NCBI GenBank assembly: GCA_038496445.1
Contig: JALMLS010000081.1
Span: 1-64,000, forward strand
DNA length: 64,000 nt
DNA from: Trichosphaerium sp. ATCC 40318
Lineage: Eukaryota; Discosea; Flabellinia; Trichosidae
Direction of reading: 5' to 3'
The position numbers and the translations under genes are program-made. This document shows, piece by piece, positions 11,780 through 22,945 of the stretch (position 1 is the first letter of the stretch; each line of letters begins with the position of its first letter). The notes under the pieces were generated by a model. It did not search any database. It was given only the letters and a program-made list of their open reading frames with translations, and had not been told where the DNA came from.

Positions 11780-12300
11780 TCGCTGAATGCACTGTTTAAT
11801 TATGTGAACACCAGCAAGTGCCTTAACACCTTCATCTGTTACTTTTCGTACAATCATTTTGGTTAATTGTATGAACTACAGAAAGCGCATAAATGCCTTC
11901 ATCTGTCAAGTTCTCACAAAAGAAAGATCAATTAAATGAACACCAGAAAGCAATCTTTCCAATCTAAAACATCTCGTATTATAGATCAGGCTCTTACTGA
12001 CGAAGGCATAAAAGCCCTCAAAGGTGTGCATTCAATGACAATTTTTGATTGTGCGAAGGTGACAGGGAAGGTATTATAGCGCTTGCTGGAGTACACACTA
12101 TTATTAGTAATACTGCACACCATTACCCTTAAGCCCTCTAAAGTAACAGACAAATCACTGTCAGGTATTCATACTATTGACTTCTTGTTGCACTGGTATT
12201 ACAGATAATGGCATTAAAGCTATCTATGGTGTTCATACCTTTAGTCTTGACCTTGTCGAAGGTATCACAGTTGTGGTTCTCGGCCTTTCACCTGCCAAAG
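11780..12300. pseudogene. LRR remnants in the inverted-repeat spacer
   Basis: The spacer between the two GT8 arms holds short, frame-broken pieces of the F-box/LRR repeat. On the minus strand around 11800-11960 are motifs matching TDEGVKALAGVH. On the plus strand around 11995-12260 are DEGIKALKGVHS, a piece encoding LAGVHTI, and ITDNGIKAIYGVHTF. Stops and shifts interrupt both. They look like debris of LRR genes lying at the symmetry centre of the duplication. Confidence 0.6.
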
Positions 12301-12328
12301 ACAAACAATCTCACCAAAATAGTCTTAC

Positions 12329-14560
12329 AAAGTCATCTTCGCGAGATATCACGAGTATTGAGCGCAAGGAGAGCCTAAATGGAGACCTCTGATGTTAGTT
12401 CAAAACAATATAAGATTCCAGGACGACGTGTCATTCTTATGGCTTTAGCAGCGTTTGTATGCGTTGTTGTTTTACGTACGCACAAATAAAAACAATATAA
12501 ATTCGAGACAAGTTAAAAACCACGTGGTATGAACTGTAACTCCCCAAAATCACGGAACAGCGATATTTCAATACAATTTGGCGTCTACGATGTGTATAAC
12601 AATGTTTAGACTATATGGGGACATTATCAACTTCTCCTGAGATGATTGAGGCGCCAAGTGCGCCTTTTGCTACTGTAGTACATTCTACAGGCGTTATTGA
12701 CGTACCACCAGTGAAACACGAAGAAACCACGGAGATACCAAAAGATATGGATGGAGAAGGGGAAGAATCTACTGCGAAGCCATCAGCGAAGTATTGCTAT
12801 GTTGCTATGATAAGTGAGTAACAAAATCACGTGATCAATTTTTAGATTGTTTTTTAAAGGTTTTTGTGCTTTAGCGTCACAGACGTATGTCATGTCAGTG
12901 GCTGTTATGATGCATTCGCTTAAACTGCAGAACCCTAAGTATCCAATTATATTATTCGTGACAGATACTTTGATTAACGAAGTACGGCAGGAACAAAGGT
13001 TTTTTTCACTTGTTTTTTTTTTTTTTTGACTTTATATTTTTCTTGTTTTAGCTTCCAGATGAGTTTAAGATATTGACTGATGAAATAAGGATTATAGAAC
13101 CCTTTCATATAAGTAAAGAGTTCAAGAATACAAATATACGAAAACCTGTGCGTCATGTATACAGCCTCAGTTGGTGAACTAATCGAAAACCAAATCGTGC
13201 TATTTTTTACCCTCTACTTTTATTGACACCTGTATTTAGAAAGCATCATTTGAACACAGACTAGGTAAATTAAAGTTGTTCAAGATAATGAAAGGATATT
13301 CCAAAGTATGTTTTATTGATGCTGATATGGTAGTTATAAAAAACATTGATGACATATTCACATATCCAACACCAGCTGGTACGAACACCATCGTACACTT
13401 ACCTCCTATATAACTACGACTAGCTCACCGAGACTACTGGACGCCTAAAGATAAAGAGGGTTGTAATACAGGTATGCTATGAATCAAGTTGAAAAGCTTA
13501 TGATGTTTATTACAGGTTTCTTCCTTTTCGAACCTTCAGAGAAAGTTTACAATCATCTTGAAAAAGTGGTCAATGAGCACTTTGTTCGAGAGTTAAACTT
13601 GAGCAAATGTTGTGACCAACCAGTACTTAACTATGCTTTCGTGACACGTAATGATTCGTTGAAATGGAATCTTTTACCATGGTACGTTATACGTTCTTGA
13701 CAACATCTGTGTCTGTTGGTTTGTTCGAAATTGCAACCGTTCCATATCCTTTCTTACTGTCTGTTTAATGTTTTTAATAGGGGTTATGTTGTCGATGGTA
13801 GAAACGTTAATTATCTATACAAAGAAAAATGGCTAGCTGATACAAAGGTTTGGCATTTCCCTGGTAACAAACCTTGGTTTATATCTGTAAGTTGCCATCG
13901 ACTTATATTGATTCAAATTATTTGTGACTCTTTTTATTAACCATTCATCCCTACTACAAATGTAGTCTTGAAACAACGTTTTTAATGGGTAGTATTTTGT
14001 ACTTAAAATTGTTTATAGGGTGGTAGAAGGCGTATTCAATGGGTACAATGGTTCCGTGCATATGATATGTTGATAGAGAAGTATCCTGATCTCTTAAAAA
14101 ATGAGCGCTTTTTTTCTGATGAAAAACTATTTGAACCAAAACCAACAACTGATATGAATGTCACATGGAATCCTCATCCGCAAGAAAACCTTCCTGTTAC
14201 ATTTAAAGAATACTATGATGATATTAGACTAAAGATACATATACCTGACGACTATCAAATGTACAATCACACCAAAAAAAAACCTTAAATGTTAATGTTA
14301 CAACCAAAAATAATAAATAAAAAAATAAACCACAGAATGTTAGATTTCAACTCCTTTAGTCAAGACTCTTTCAAGGTGTTTATTTTTATTTACATATCTT
14401 TGCAGTGTAACACGGTGATATACAGTCAAGATAACGTTCTATCATAGCGCATGAGTACCGTTTCTGCTGAAGAACCTCTGGCTCTCAAACTTCATATCAG
14501 ATGGGAACCTACAGACACAGATAAATTTCCGACATTACCATTTTATGAGTAAGGTACCAT
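12329..14560. repeat. Large inverted duplication, right arm
   Basis: Mirror image of 9530-11757. It begins with the block TCTTCGCGAGATATCACGAG and ends near the GTAAGGTACCAT block of the small gene at 14451. About 570 bases separate the arms. Confidence 0.88.
12379..14288 (+). CDS. GT8 glycosyltransferase, copy 3
   Basis: Closest paralog of copy 2 and its head-to-head partner. The start at 12379 gives METSDVSSKQYKIPGRRVIL and a single membrane segment. The stem exon (MGTLSTSPEMIEAPSAPF) is followed by core exons with TYVMSVAVMMHSLKLQ, the DxD in CFIDADMVVIKN, GFFLFEPSEKVYNHLEK, CCDQPVLNYAF and WHFPGNKPW. The last exon runs from GGRRRIQWVQWFRAYD to YNHTKKKP. The fifth exon begins KASFEHRLGKLKLFK, more divergent than in the other copies, but every exon is in frame. 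The expected role is the same as for the other copies: type II membrane enzyme of the secretory pathway. The sugar and acceptor are unknown. Confidence 0.85.
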
Positions 14561-14860
14561 AACTTACTGTACACTATGCTGTCCCCTGAGAGGGATGCCG
14601 CACTTGAGTTTCGGGAATACAAAAGTTACTCGGCACTTGTTCTTCTGTTCATGAATAAAAAACAGGAAACAGCTATCAAGGCCATTAATGAGAGAACCTA
14701 TGGATGTACTTGTACTGATCAAAGTAAACCACGGAATGATGTTAATCTTTGTTGGTTCCTAGCAGGTAGACGAGAAACCAGTTCTATTAAACTACGAATG
14801 GGCAAAGCATGTTGTGAGGTTGAGTGTACATGGCCGAATATGCAGTATACACGATTGTAA
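14451..14860 (+). CDS. Small unrecognised protein
   Basis: I do not recognise this protein. The start at 14451 reads MSTVSAEEPLALKLHIRWEP; a GTAAGG donor follows FPTLPFYE, and splicing to the AG just before 14622 restores an open frame (DAALEFREYKSYSALVLLF) to a stop at 14860. The product is ~125 residues. The second half is cysteine-bearing (YGCTCTDQ, NLCWFLAG, GKACCEVECTW), which might bind metal. It lies directly downstream of GT8 copy 3, and its 5' part is inside the inverted duplication while its 3' part is outside. The mirrored copy at 9237-9644 is frame-shifted. The exon join is inferred. Confidence 0.45.
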
Positions 14861-14959
14861 TAAAACTATTTTTATTTCCTGCTAAAGTTAGAGTAAACTA
14901 CTTCAGTGTTTCGTTTGAATGATACAAATTTGTATCATTTTAAAGTGCTATGCGTATCA

Positions 14960-17900
14960 CTAAGGGATATTTTTAGCCAACAAGTTCCATAAAATAAAGT
15001 AATCCTTACCTGTCATAGGTTTAAGAGCTTTTCTGAGAACTCTTCCAACCATTTTTTGTTGATCTTCTCTAGATATCAGGTCATCTTTTGTGAGTACTAT
15101 AACATGTGTAGCATTATGGTACATGACCTCTCCATCTCTCCTAAACACAAAGAGTCAATTGACTTTAAAAGAATACAAAGTACAACATACTTCATGAGAA
15201 GAACAGTTGGTTTGGCATCAAGGTGAGGATATTTTATCTTTTTAGGATTTGTGTAGTATCTAGTGATCATGTACAATTAGTGTTGTTGTCAGAGAATAGT
15301 GTATTTAAGGCGTACTTCCATGCTGGTTTGGTGATGATACCGTGAAAAAAGAAGAGGCTATTCAGATCACCAAATATGCGTTTTTCATCTTGTTCTTTAA
15401 AGAGAGAACAAACGATAACTTTTTCAGTTGCTGGTGAAATAAGCTCTTTGACAAGTATGAAAAGTCTTGCAATAGGTCCTCCAAGAACTAGTGCCATCTC
15501 TTCATCTGTTAAATTGGAATAACGTATATTATATTCTCCATAGAGGCTTGCTCCCTTAAGTTGAAAAAAACAACATTAGGTTTGAATTGTAATCACTGAA
15601 AACCGGTAAGGTACTTACAAGTAACCCTACAACTCCTTCACGCATTATAACTGAATTTAATCTCTTTGATAAAACATTTTTAGAACCTAAGAGTGAAAGG
15701 TGTAAATAAAGGTGAACACGTGAAGAAAAACAACAATATTTTTTTGTTTCAAAAGAATACTAAGAAAACAACAACCACTTACCTTTTGTTGATAAACCTC
15801 TTGATAATAATGCTTGTCTTATTGTTTCCTCCTCTATTTCGTCATACTCATATTCTTCTGCTCCAGCGTGATCGAAGAAATCAGTTCCAAAATACATGCA
15901 CTTAAGTGGGTCATTCAAAAACGCCAAATTACATTTCTACCAAAAAAAAAGTCACATTTGGAGAAAAATAGATTGGTTGTTGGTTACCAGTGCAAGCAAT
16001 GCAGCAATACGCTCTTTGTCATCAGGGTGATCTCTTATGTATACTTGATACTTTCTATAAGGAGGAAATCTCTGAGAAAGGTCAATAGTGTTGTATGTAT
16101 GAATTGTTCTTGTGAAAGGCTTGTCCTCGAGGATGATTTCAATTGGATGAAGACTACATTTTATCTCATCAAGTTCTTAACATTTTCGTCAGATCTCGTT
16201 ACCAACTTATAAATACGTCTTACCCTTATGAGGTGGTAATTCAAGACCAAGATTATCTGCAGTATTTCTCCACACCAAAGTATCCAATAAATTCTTATAC
16301 TGATTCCTGTTTAGAACATTACTACTATTTCTTTTAGAACTTTTTTTTTTTGGTACATTCGAGTATTGTTGTGTAGGGTGTGCCAATACTCCGTATCTAT
16401 GTTACAGAAAAGCAGCTCTGTATTATGCAACCTATGTAATGGTTATGTAATGTGACCTTGTATATAAATACTTACGCAGTGTTGTCACTGTATCCATTAG
16501 GTGTTGTGAAAGGCATTGCAGTAACAAACCATCTGCTATCACATTGGTCCCTGTAGTACAAGCATAGAAACTCCTGTAACACTTCATCTATTACTACACG
16601 ATGCCAATGAAAATCACGTAAGTCAGGATTCGTATTTGAAGCAATATAAGGTTGCCTAGCTCGTGTGCCCTAACTGAAGTTGAGAAGACGAAAAAAGATA
16701 AGATTTTTTTTCAAAAAAAAGTACAAAATATGCATTGTCATCTCTACATAGTACTACATCTACAATAGTGTTGTTAACAATAATATGATTGAAATATGTA
16801 CAATGGTACCTGATAGTACAATATCCTTGTTGCTAACTGATTTATGTTCTTTAGGTGTCGATAAAACAGTTATCTTTAAAGATTTAATTTTAGATAACAG
16901 ATACATCCATTTGTAAACAGCATGTTCAGCACAGACAACTATACGGAGTTAAGACGTATTTGCCCAAACCGAATATGTACTTAGTGTAGCTTTAGCTCTA
17001 ATGAGTTTTCCATGTGAAGAGCCTGATTCAAGAGTTGCAGGTCGAGCAACTATTAATCCAACAACTTTGGTAGGAAAAAAACGGGTAAACAATCAAGTTT
17101 TCTGTTTCATTTTACGTACTGTCCAGGCACCTCCCAAGCCCCGTTTCTTAATAAAATGTAAGAATATTGAACCGCTATGAAGCATCACCTTCTGCAAGTA
17201 CTCCACCTTTGAGATATGTACGTGTATGAATTGCTTCTTTTAAACTTTTTGGACTGTCATCTACACTATTTTCCTTTCCTTTCGGCTTAGGTGTTGTGTT
17301 TGCGTCATAGTCGGATGTTCTTTCCCACGCTAAAAGAGATTGTGTTTTTGCACAGCAGTACAATCGAACAAAGGTCGTTTTCCAAGGGACTACTGTTAAG
17401 TACTTGCCAACTAAAAGAAGTTAACTTGTATTCTCAACCAAATATAATTCTATCTCAGAACGCACCTGTTGGTTTGGTCTCTCTTGATATCATCCAACTG
17501 ATTACATCGAGTTGATAACTTGTCAGCTTTAAGCCTTTAACAGACGTCAACACATCATATTTTCCTGCCTAATCACGTGTGTTAGTAGATAAACCAAAAA
17601 AAAACCAATAAAAGTCAGTTCATACATCTTTTGGCAAATGCGTTGCTTCTGCGTTGTAAGTGTGTAACACAGGGTTATTCTTGGTACATTGACTTACAAT
17701 CACACTCTCAAAAGGCAACGTAACTTGTGTATCACGTGTTTTAAGCCTCCAAATACTAAAGCATTAAAGCGTCAGTGAAACAACATAAAAATTCACTTGC
17801 GCTTGGTAGTTGAATAAAACTTGTGTTGGAGAGTCTCCATCTTCCTTCACACAGTCCGGGTAATCTTTAATCCATTGTTTAACTTTAAGGTTCTGCTTTT

Positions 17901-18527
17901 TTCTAAAGTCTGCGTCTGCTTCTGCAAAGGTAGCGAACTGATGTAGCGAGAACGTTTGACATCTAACAAAACAATAAGTTTTTAACGTCACACTGCCTCA
18001 GCGTGAAAATACGGGGCCATAGTTTTTTCCGAATTTTCCGAAAACAAAAATTCGAAAAAATAGAATTCGTAGAAAGATGCATAGCTAGGGCAGTCCACTT
18101 AACTAGAAAGCGCCTGGTTCACTTACGGTCGGGTCCTCGCTGTGCTCGGAACTAGAACCCGACCTTCGCTCACATATAGTGATCCATTGGTGGGTATAGG
18201 CATTCGGTTTTTGTATCGAATTCTATTTTTTCGAATTTTTTCTTTCGAAAAATTCGGAAAAAACGTGGGTCCGGAATATAATGGTCGAAATACGTACCTT
18301 GGGAGCGTAATAGGTTCCCACGCTAAAGAATCGTCCTGAACAAGGTTTTCTAAATGTTTCTGGCCATAAACAGGTTAGTTTATTGCTTAATAGCTTCAAT
18401 GGCGTACAGAGACGCGTGATAACGCAGGGTAGCATTTTTTGTCAATAGCTAAAAGAATATTCATCCATAGTTCATCTGGTAACTCGTGCAACACTGGTGG
18501 TTGTTTGGAGAGGACACGCTTACTCAT
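14960..18527 (-). CDS. F-box plus SNF2-type helicase, degenerate motifs
   Basis: About 18 exons. Start 18527: MSKRVLSKQPPVL, then an F-box (ELPDELWMNILLAI, ALSRVSKHLENLVQDD). Later exons follow the SNF2/SHPRH-like order: Q-motif-like SYQLDVISWMISRE; GGVLAEETGLGRCLDIVGLI where the family has DEMGLGKT; TLIVVCAEHAVYKWMYLL (Ia); HRVVIDEVLQE where DEAQ or DEGH is expected; RWFVTAMPF where TGTP is expected. In the C-terminal lobe are KVIVCSLFKEQDEK, ATHVIVLTKDDL and QQKMVGRVLRKAL (compare QxxxRxxR). Plants have F-box/SNF2 fusions (Arabidopsis At3g54460). The Walker A lysine is replaced by arginine and threonine by cysteine, so ATP hydrolysis is doubtful; the protein may act as an adaptor. A MITE-like element lies in one intron and a LINE remnant abuts the promoter. 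Internal exon borders are inferred. Confidence 0.7.
18022..18264. mobile_element. MITE-like element in an intron
   Basis: A 243-base unit with terminal inverted repeats: the left end reads GTTTTTTCCGAATTTTCCGA and the right end is its near-complement (TCGAAAAATTCGGAAAAAAC). Inside, AATAGAATTCG is mirrored by CGAATTCTATT, and GGTCGGGT pairs with ACCCGACC, so the whole unit can fold as a long hairpin. It encodes no protein. It lies wholly within the intron between the F-box exons and the next exon of the SNF2-type gene. I see no clear target duplication. Confidence 0.75.
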
Positions 18528-18547
18528 GTCTAGCTTTCTTAGAACAC

Positions 18548-20290
18548 AAACGTTTATTTATTTATTTTTTATTTAACGTCAATAGAAGTCAACTAAGACA
18601 ACTTCTCTTAGCATTAAGAGCACAGTTCATCAGGCCGTCGTACGGCGCTATTTAAGTTGAACAGTGTGACGCAGCCCTTTAACATTTTGCGGCTGATAAC
18701 TATTATTACAAGAGCACCATTGATCCTACAAGTCCGAGAGCCAAGTTCATCCATTGTCCTTTGTCGTCATCTCGCCAATAAAATTTATCTATCAATTTCC
18801 ATTTTCCATTATCTAAAACTCAGAGACTCCACAAGATATACGCGTGCGCGAATAAATTCACACACCCAATACCTTTTTGATATTTGCTCCAGCCATCCGA
18901 AGCAATCTAGGGTTAATATACGCGCCAATCTCTTTTTTATGTTCAATATCATCTTTGCATCTTTGTCTGTATCTTCTATACAAAAGTGTCATATACGCCA
19001 CCATCACTCTATGCGCCAATAGTCTACTGTCGCTAGGTGTGAGTTTGAAAAGTTTTCGAACGTTATCCAGAAGGGGGGTTGTGATCCATCCTTGAGATAT
19101 CCTAAAATCATCGACGGTGTTAATGTTTCCAATATATCCAAAAGAGTTCAAGAACTCCTCTACAACTTCACCGGTTAGCCGGTCATCTATACAACTATTG
19201 GTCCAGAGATCGTCCTCAATTAAGGACTTTAAAGAGCGTCCGAGTTGGATTTTATTGTAGAAAGGGACTGACACAAAATATGGTAATTGAAAGTGTTTGG
19301 TAAGGAAAAAATTATTAGTGACTTTGTGACAAATTAGCTCATAACAATTAAACTTAGAGCCATCTGTCGGAAGAGTATTACTAGTAATCTCGTCATAGAT
19401 TCTCACGACATGGTGAAAGAGGTGGGACCGGATGTCAAACGAATTGCTAGTGCACTGGATAAAGTGTTTGAAAGTTTCGGCCATGTGATCACAAAGGGAG
19501 CATCTAGGGTTTGGGTAACATATGCGCTGTTTGCGGTGGTGTAGACCTTGTGACACTTTAGGAAGCCTATGAAATACTGTGTTATTGATATATAACGCAT
19601 GGCGTTTTACTCTAAACGAAAAATCAACGACATTCTCAGAGGTAATGTCCTTAGTGGTGACAATTGACAGGTCTGTAATTAATTCTTTCCTACTTCTACC
19701 TTTGTTAGTGGACTTATTGTTTATAAAGTCTATTTTTTCTTGTTCTGCTTGCTTTTTGAGGACCTTCCATGGGTCGTTATATGTTGGCCTACCTGTCTTA
19801 CTGTTAATTAAACAGAAATTTGCAGCACCGACAGGGTGAACTCCCGAACCCAGTAAACTCTTTCCGAAGGAGTGATACTTGCTTTCCGACGCTATTGAGT
19901 CGGCATAAGCGTTCATAGCAATTGCCAGAGGGACTAGCTTGCTAGAAAATCTATATGAAATGTTAGCTGTTGCTCGTGCTGCTGCTGTTTTTTTCTTGTC
20001 GCTTTCGAGAGTGTGACTAGGGTACCATACAATGTCAACCTTGCCTGAGCGCTCTGCTATGAGTTTGTTAATACGGGTGAGGATGTGTGTATTCACTCTT
20101 GAAACGCATAACCGGTTTCCATTCACAGAAGGTTTCTATCCAGTTTTTGGAGTTAAGGGAATCTGTGATGATGCACAAACGTGCTTTTTTGCTACAGCGA
20201 CTTAACGTCATTAAGGAAACTGTACTGGAATTGCTTGTGCTATTGACTGCTTTTGGTCTATTAAACGATGTTGTAACTTAAAGAAACTAA
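18548..20290 (-). mobile_element. 5'-truncated LINE (RNase H and 3' end)
   Basis: Minus-strand remnant of a non-LTR retrotransposon. The 5'-most coding piece (~20290-20125) carries the RNase H motif LCIITDSLNSKNWIE. A frameshift near 20125 separates it from a 422-residue frame (20126-18858) with VDIVWYPSH and AYADSIA, the later RNase H residues, then a zinc-knuckle tail CSLCDHMAETFKHFIQC typical of zf-RVT, and a C-terminal region rich in aromatic residues. No reverse transcriptase or endonuclease is present. The 3' tail ends in TAAA-type microsatellite repeats near 18548-18575, about 25 bases upstream of the F-box/SNF2 start codon and in the same orientation. Dead element. Confidence 0.8.
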
Positions 20291-20449
20291 AACCCTTGAA
20301 TACAGCTGTAGGTCAATTATTGCTCTCTGTCTTGTTAGAAGTGTCAACAGTGAGCTATAACGTTCAACTGACAATAGGTATTTTTTTGCAAACAGTACAC
20401 ATTACTCGTTATTTTCTTGAATATCTATATTTTAAGATATCTAAACATC

Positions 20450-20580
20450 TCTCTAAGGTAGGTACTTCCAGACACGTAACTGAGAAATCACTGTATAGTG
20501 GAACAAGTTTGACCTGTCACGTGCTTTTTTGTTGAAGATACAAGAAAGTAACTAGACATCACCTCGCGTTTATATTGAGT
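20450..20580 (+). promoter_or_regulatory. Duplicated GT8 upstream region, copy 1
   Basis: The ~130 bases before GT8 copy 4 recur before copy 5 at 22815-22945. Shared blocks include TACTTCCAGACACGTA, GGAACAAGTTTGACCTGTCA with an overlapping CACGTG, and ACATCACCTCGCGTTTATAT just before the ATG. The conservation suggests a shared core promoter or 5' leader moved with the gene duplication. Confidence 0.6.
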
Positions 20581-22542
20581 ATGGAGCCTGAAGTGGAGAC
20601 CGCTAGTAGTCCAAAACAACATTCGATGATCCCAGGACGACGAATAATTATTCTGGCTTTGGCACTGTTTGTATGCGTTGCCATTATACGTACGCATAAA
20701 ACAAACGCGAATTAAGCATTTTTATACTGCCTAAACACGGAACGGCGATATCTTTACATATTTTGGCGTCCCCACGTGTTCATACCTATATTTAGACTTT
20801 TCTGGGATATTATCGCCCTCTGCGCCGTTTTTTACATCCAACCAAGCTTTGGAACCTTTAACGATGGGTGAGGAAGTGGAAGAACCTATCTTGAAACCAT
20901 TAGCGGAGTATTGCTATGTTACATTGATGAGTACGCTTAAAACTCATTGCTATTATGTTTGAAGATTTTAAAGTTTTTTGTTTTGTGCTTTAGCATCAAG
21001 GACATATGTCATGTCAGCGGCTGTTATGATACATTCACTTAAACTACAGAATCCTAAGTACCCAATTGTATTGTTCATTACTAAAAATCTGGTAAACGAA
21101 GTACGACAGGAAGGCCTCTCTCTTTCCTTTTTTTTTTTGATTTGCTTCTTCTGTTCTTTTTTTTGACTTTAGTTTTCTTGTTGTAGCTTCCAGATGCTTA
21201 TGAGAAGTTGGCTGATGAAATAAGAGTCATAGAACCCTTTGATGTTAAAAAATTATTTGAGGAATACAACATAAATAAAACACCTGTACGTCATTACGAA
21301 ACACTTTCTTAAGTTTGACATTACCAAACCTACTTTTTTCTGTGCTTTTTTATTTTGCTAATAATAAGTGTGTTTAGACCACACTATATGGATCCAGATT
21401 AGCTAAATTAAAGATATTCAAGCTCATGAAAGGATACTCCAAAGTATGTTTTATTGACGCTGATGTGATAATTACACACAACATTGATGACATATTCACA
21501 TATCCAACACCGGCTGGTATGACCATACTTTTACCTTCTATGTAACTACAACTAGCCCACCGAGAGTATTGGGCAAATAGAGACAAGGAAGCTTGTAATA
21601 CAGGTATGCTATGAATCAAGTTGACATGAAAATGCTGATCTATTTTTAACACAAGGTTTCTTCGTTTTTGAACCGAATGATAAAGTTTACAACTATCTTG
21701 TAAAAGTGCTCAGAGAACACTTTATAGCAGAACTGCAGTTGAAAGTATGTTGTGATCAACCGGTACTTAACTATGCTTTTGTAGAACATAATGATTCGTT
21801 GAGATGGAATCTTTTACCATGGTACGTTCATTGAGATGACACATATTTGTTTTGTTATTATGAACAGCAACTTTCGTTCGAGTGTATCCTTTCTTCTTAC
21901 TCTGTCTGATTATTTTTAAACCAAAGGGGTTATGTTATTGATGGCAGAAACGTTCATGGGGTATACAATGAAAACTGGCTCGGTAATTCAAAGGTTTGGC
22001 ATTTCGCTGGATGGAAGCCTTGGTATGCTTCTGTAAGTTACAACTTTTGGCCAGTTTATATCTAAATCATTAAATCCCAATCAACTATCAACAATTCATT
22101 CCATAAATCAGTTTTAGAGCTTTATCTTTAGAACACGTGAAGTGGAAATGTAGTTTTCGAAAAGACGCAGATTCATCTTGTTATTACCTTTTTTCTGTTT
22201 CTTTTTTTGGTCTCAGCATATTTCCAAATAGTGTGTATCCTCTTTTGTACTCAAAATTGTGTATAGGGTGGTAGAAGGCGTATTCAATGGGTACATTGGT
22301 TTCGTGCATATGACTTATTGGTAGAAGAGTATCCTGATCTTTTAAACAGCAAAAAGTTTTTTTTTGCAAAACCATTATTTGAACCAAAACCAACACTTGA
22401 TCAGAATGTCACATGGAATCCAAACCGTAAAATACAAAAGTTTGAGGTATCATTCAACCAATACAATGAACATATAAGACTAAAGTTACACATACCTAAT
22501 GACGACTATCAACTGTACAATCACGCCAAAAAAACAACTTAA
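20581..22542 (+). CDS. GT8 glycosyltransferase, copy 4
   Basis: Start 20581: MEPEVETASSPKQHSMIPGR, membrane segment IIILALALFVCVAII, then a stem exon (HFSGILSPSAPFF to YCYVTLM). Core exons encode TYVMSAAVMIHSLKLQ, the DxD (CFIDADVIITHN), GFFVFEPNDKVYNYL, CCDQPVLNYAF and WHFAGWKPW. The last exon runs GGRRRIQWVHWFRAYD to YNHAKKTT. The ninth-exon acceptor lies in a longer intron than in its paralogs (about 22035-22267). Position within the DxD block differs slightly from copies 1 and 5 (V for M), otherwise motifs are complete. Same role expected as for the other copies. It is followed in tandem by copy 5, which shares its promoter sequence. Confidence 0.85.
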
Positions 22543-22814
22543 ATATACAATAATGACATTAATTACCTTGAGTATAGAGTGAGCATTTTTTAATACACCG
22601 TAGAGTGTAAAATAAACAATCATGGCACCGTACATCTTTTAGTATTTATGTTGCTTCTGGAGTGAGGTGCATATTTGACATCTTTTTTTACAATCAACTC
22701 AACAGCAACATAGCTTGTATCAGTGTTTTTAGCCTCCAAATACTAAACGTATCAAAGCGTGAACAAACTTGAAATTCACTTGCGTTTGATAGTTAAATAA
22801 AACCCAAAGTGGTA
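22543..22814. other. Spacer between GT8 copies 4 and 5
   Basis: No gene seen. A short stretch at 22700-22800 (GTGTTTTTAGCCTCCAAATACTAAA and neighbours) resembles the intron/exon border at 17735-17800 of the F-box/SNF2 gene, so it may be a duplicated scrap of that gene. Confidence 0.4.
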
Positions 22815-22945
22815 AGTACTTCCAGACACGTAGCTGAGCAATCACTGTAACGTCTCAATAGTGGAACAAGTTTGACCTGTCACGTGTTTTTTTTGTTGAA
22901 TGATACAAGAAAGTAACTAGACATCACCTCGCGTTTATATTGAGT
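22815..22945 (+). promoter_or_regulatory. Duplicated GT8 upstream region, copy 2
   Basis: Copy of the 20450-20580 upstream sequence, ending GTTTATATTGAGT directly before the ATG. It retains the CACGTG near 22880. Confidence 0.6.
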
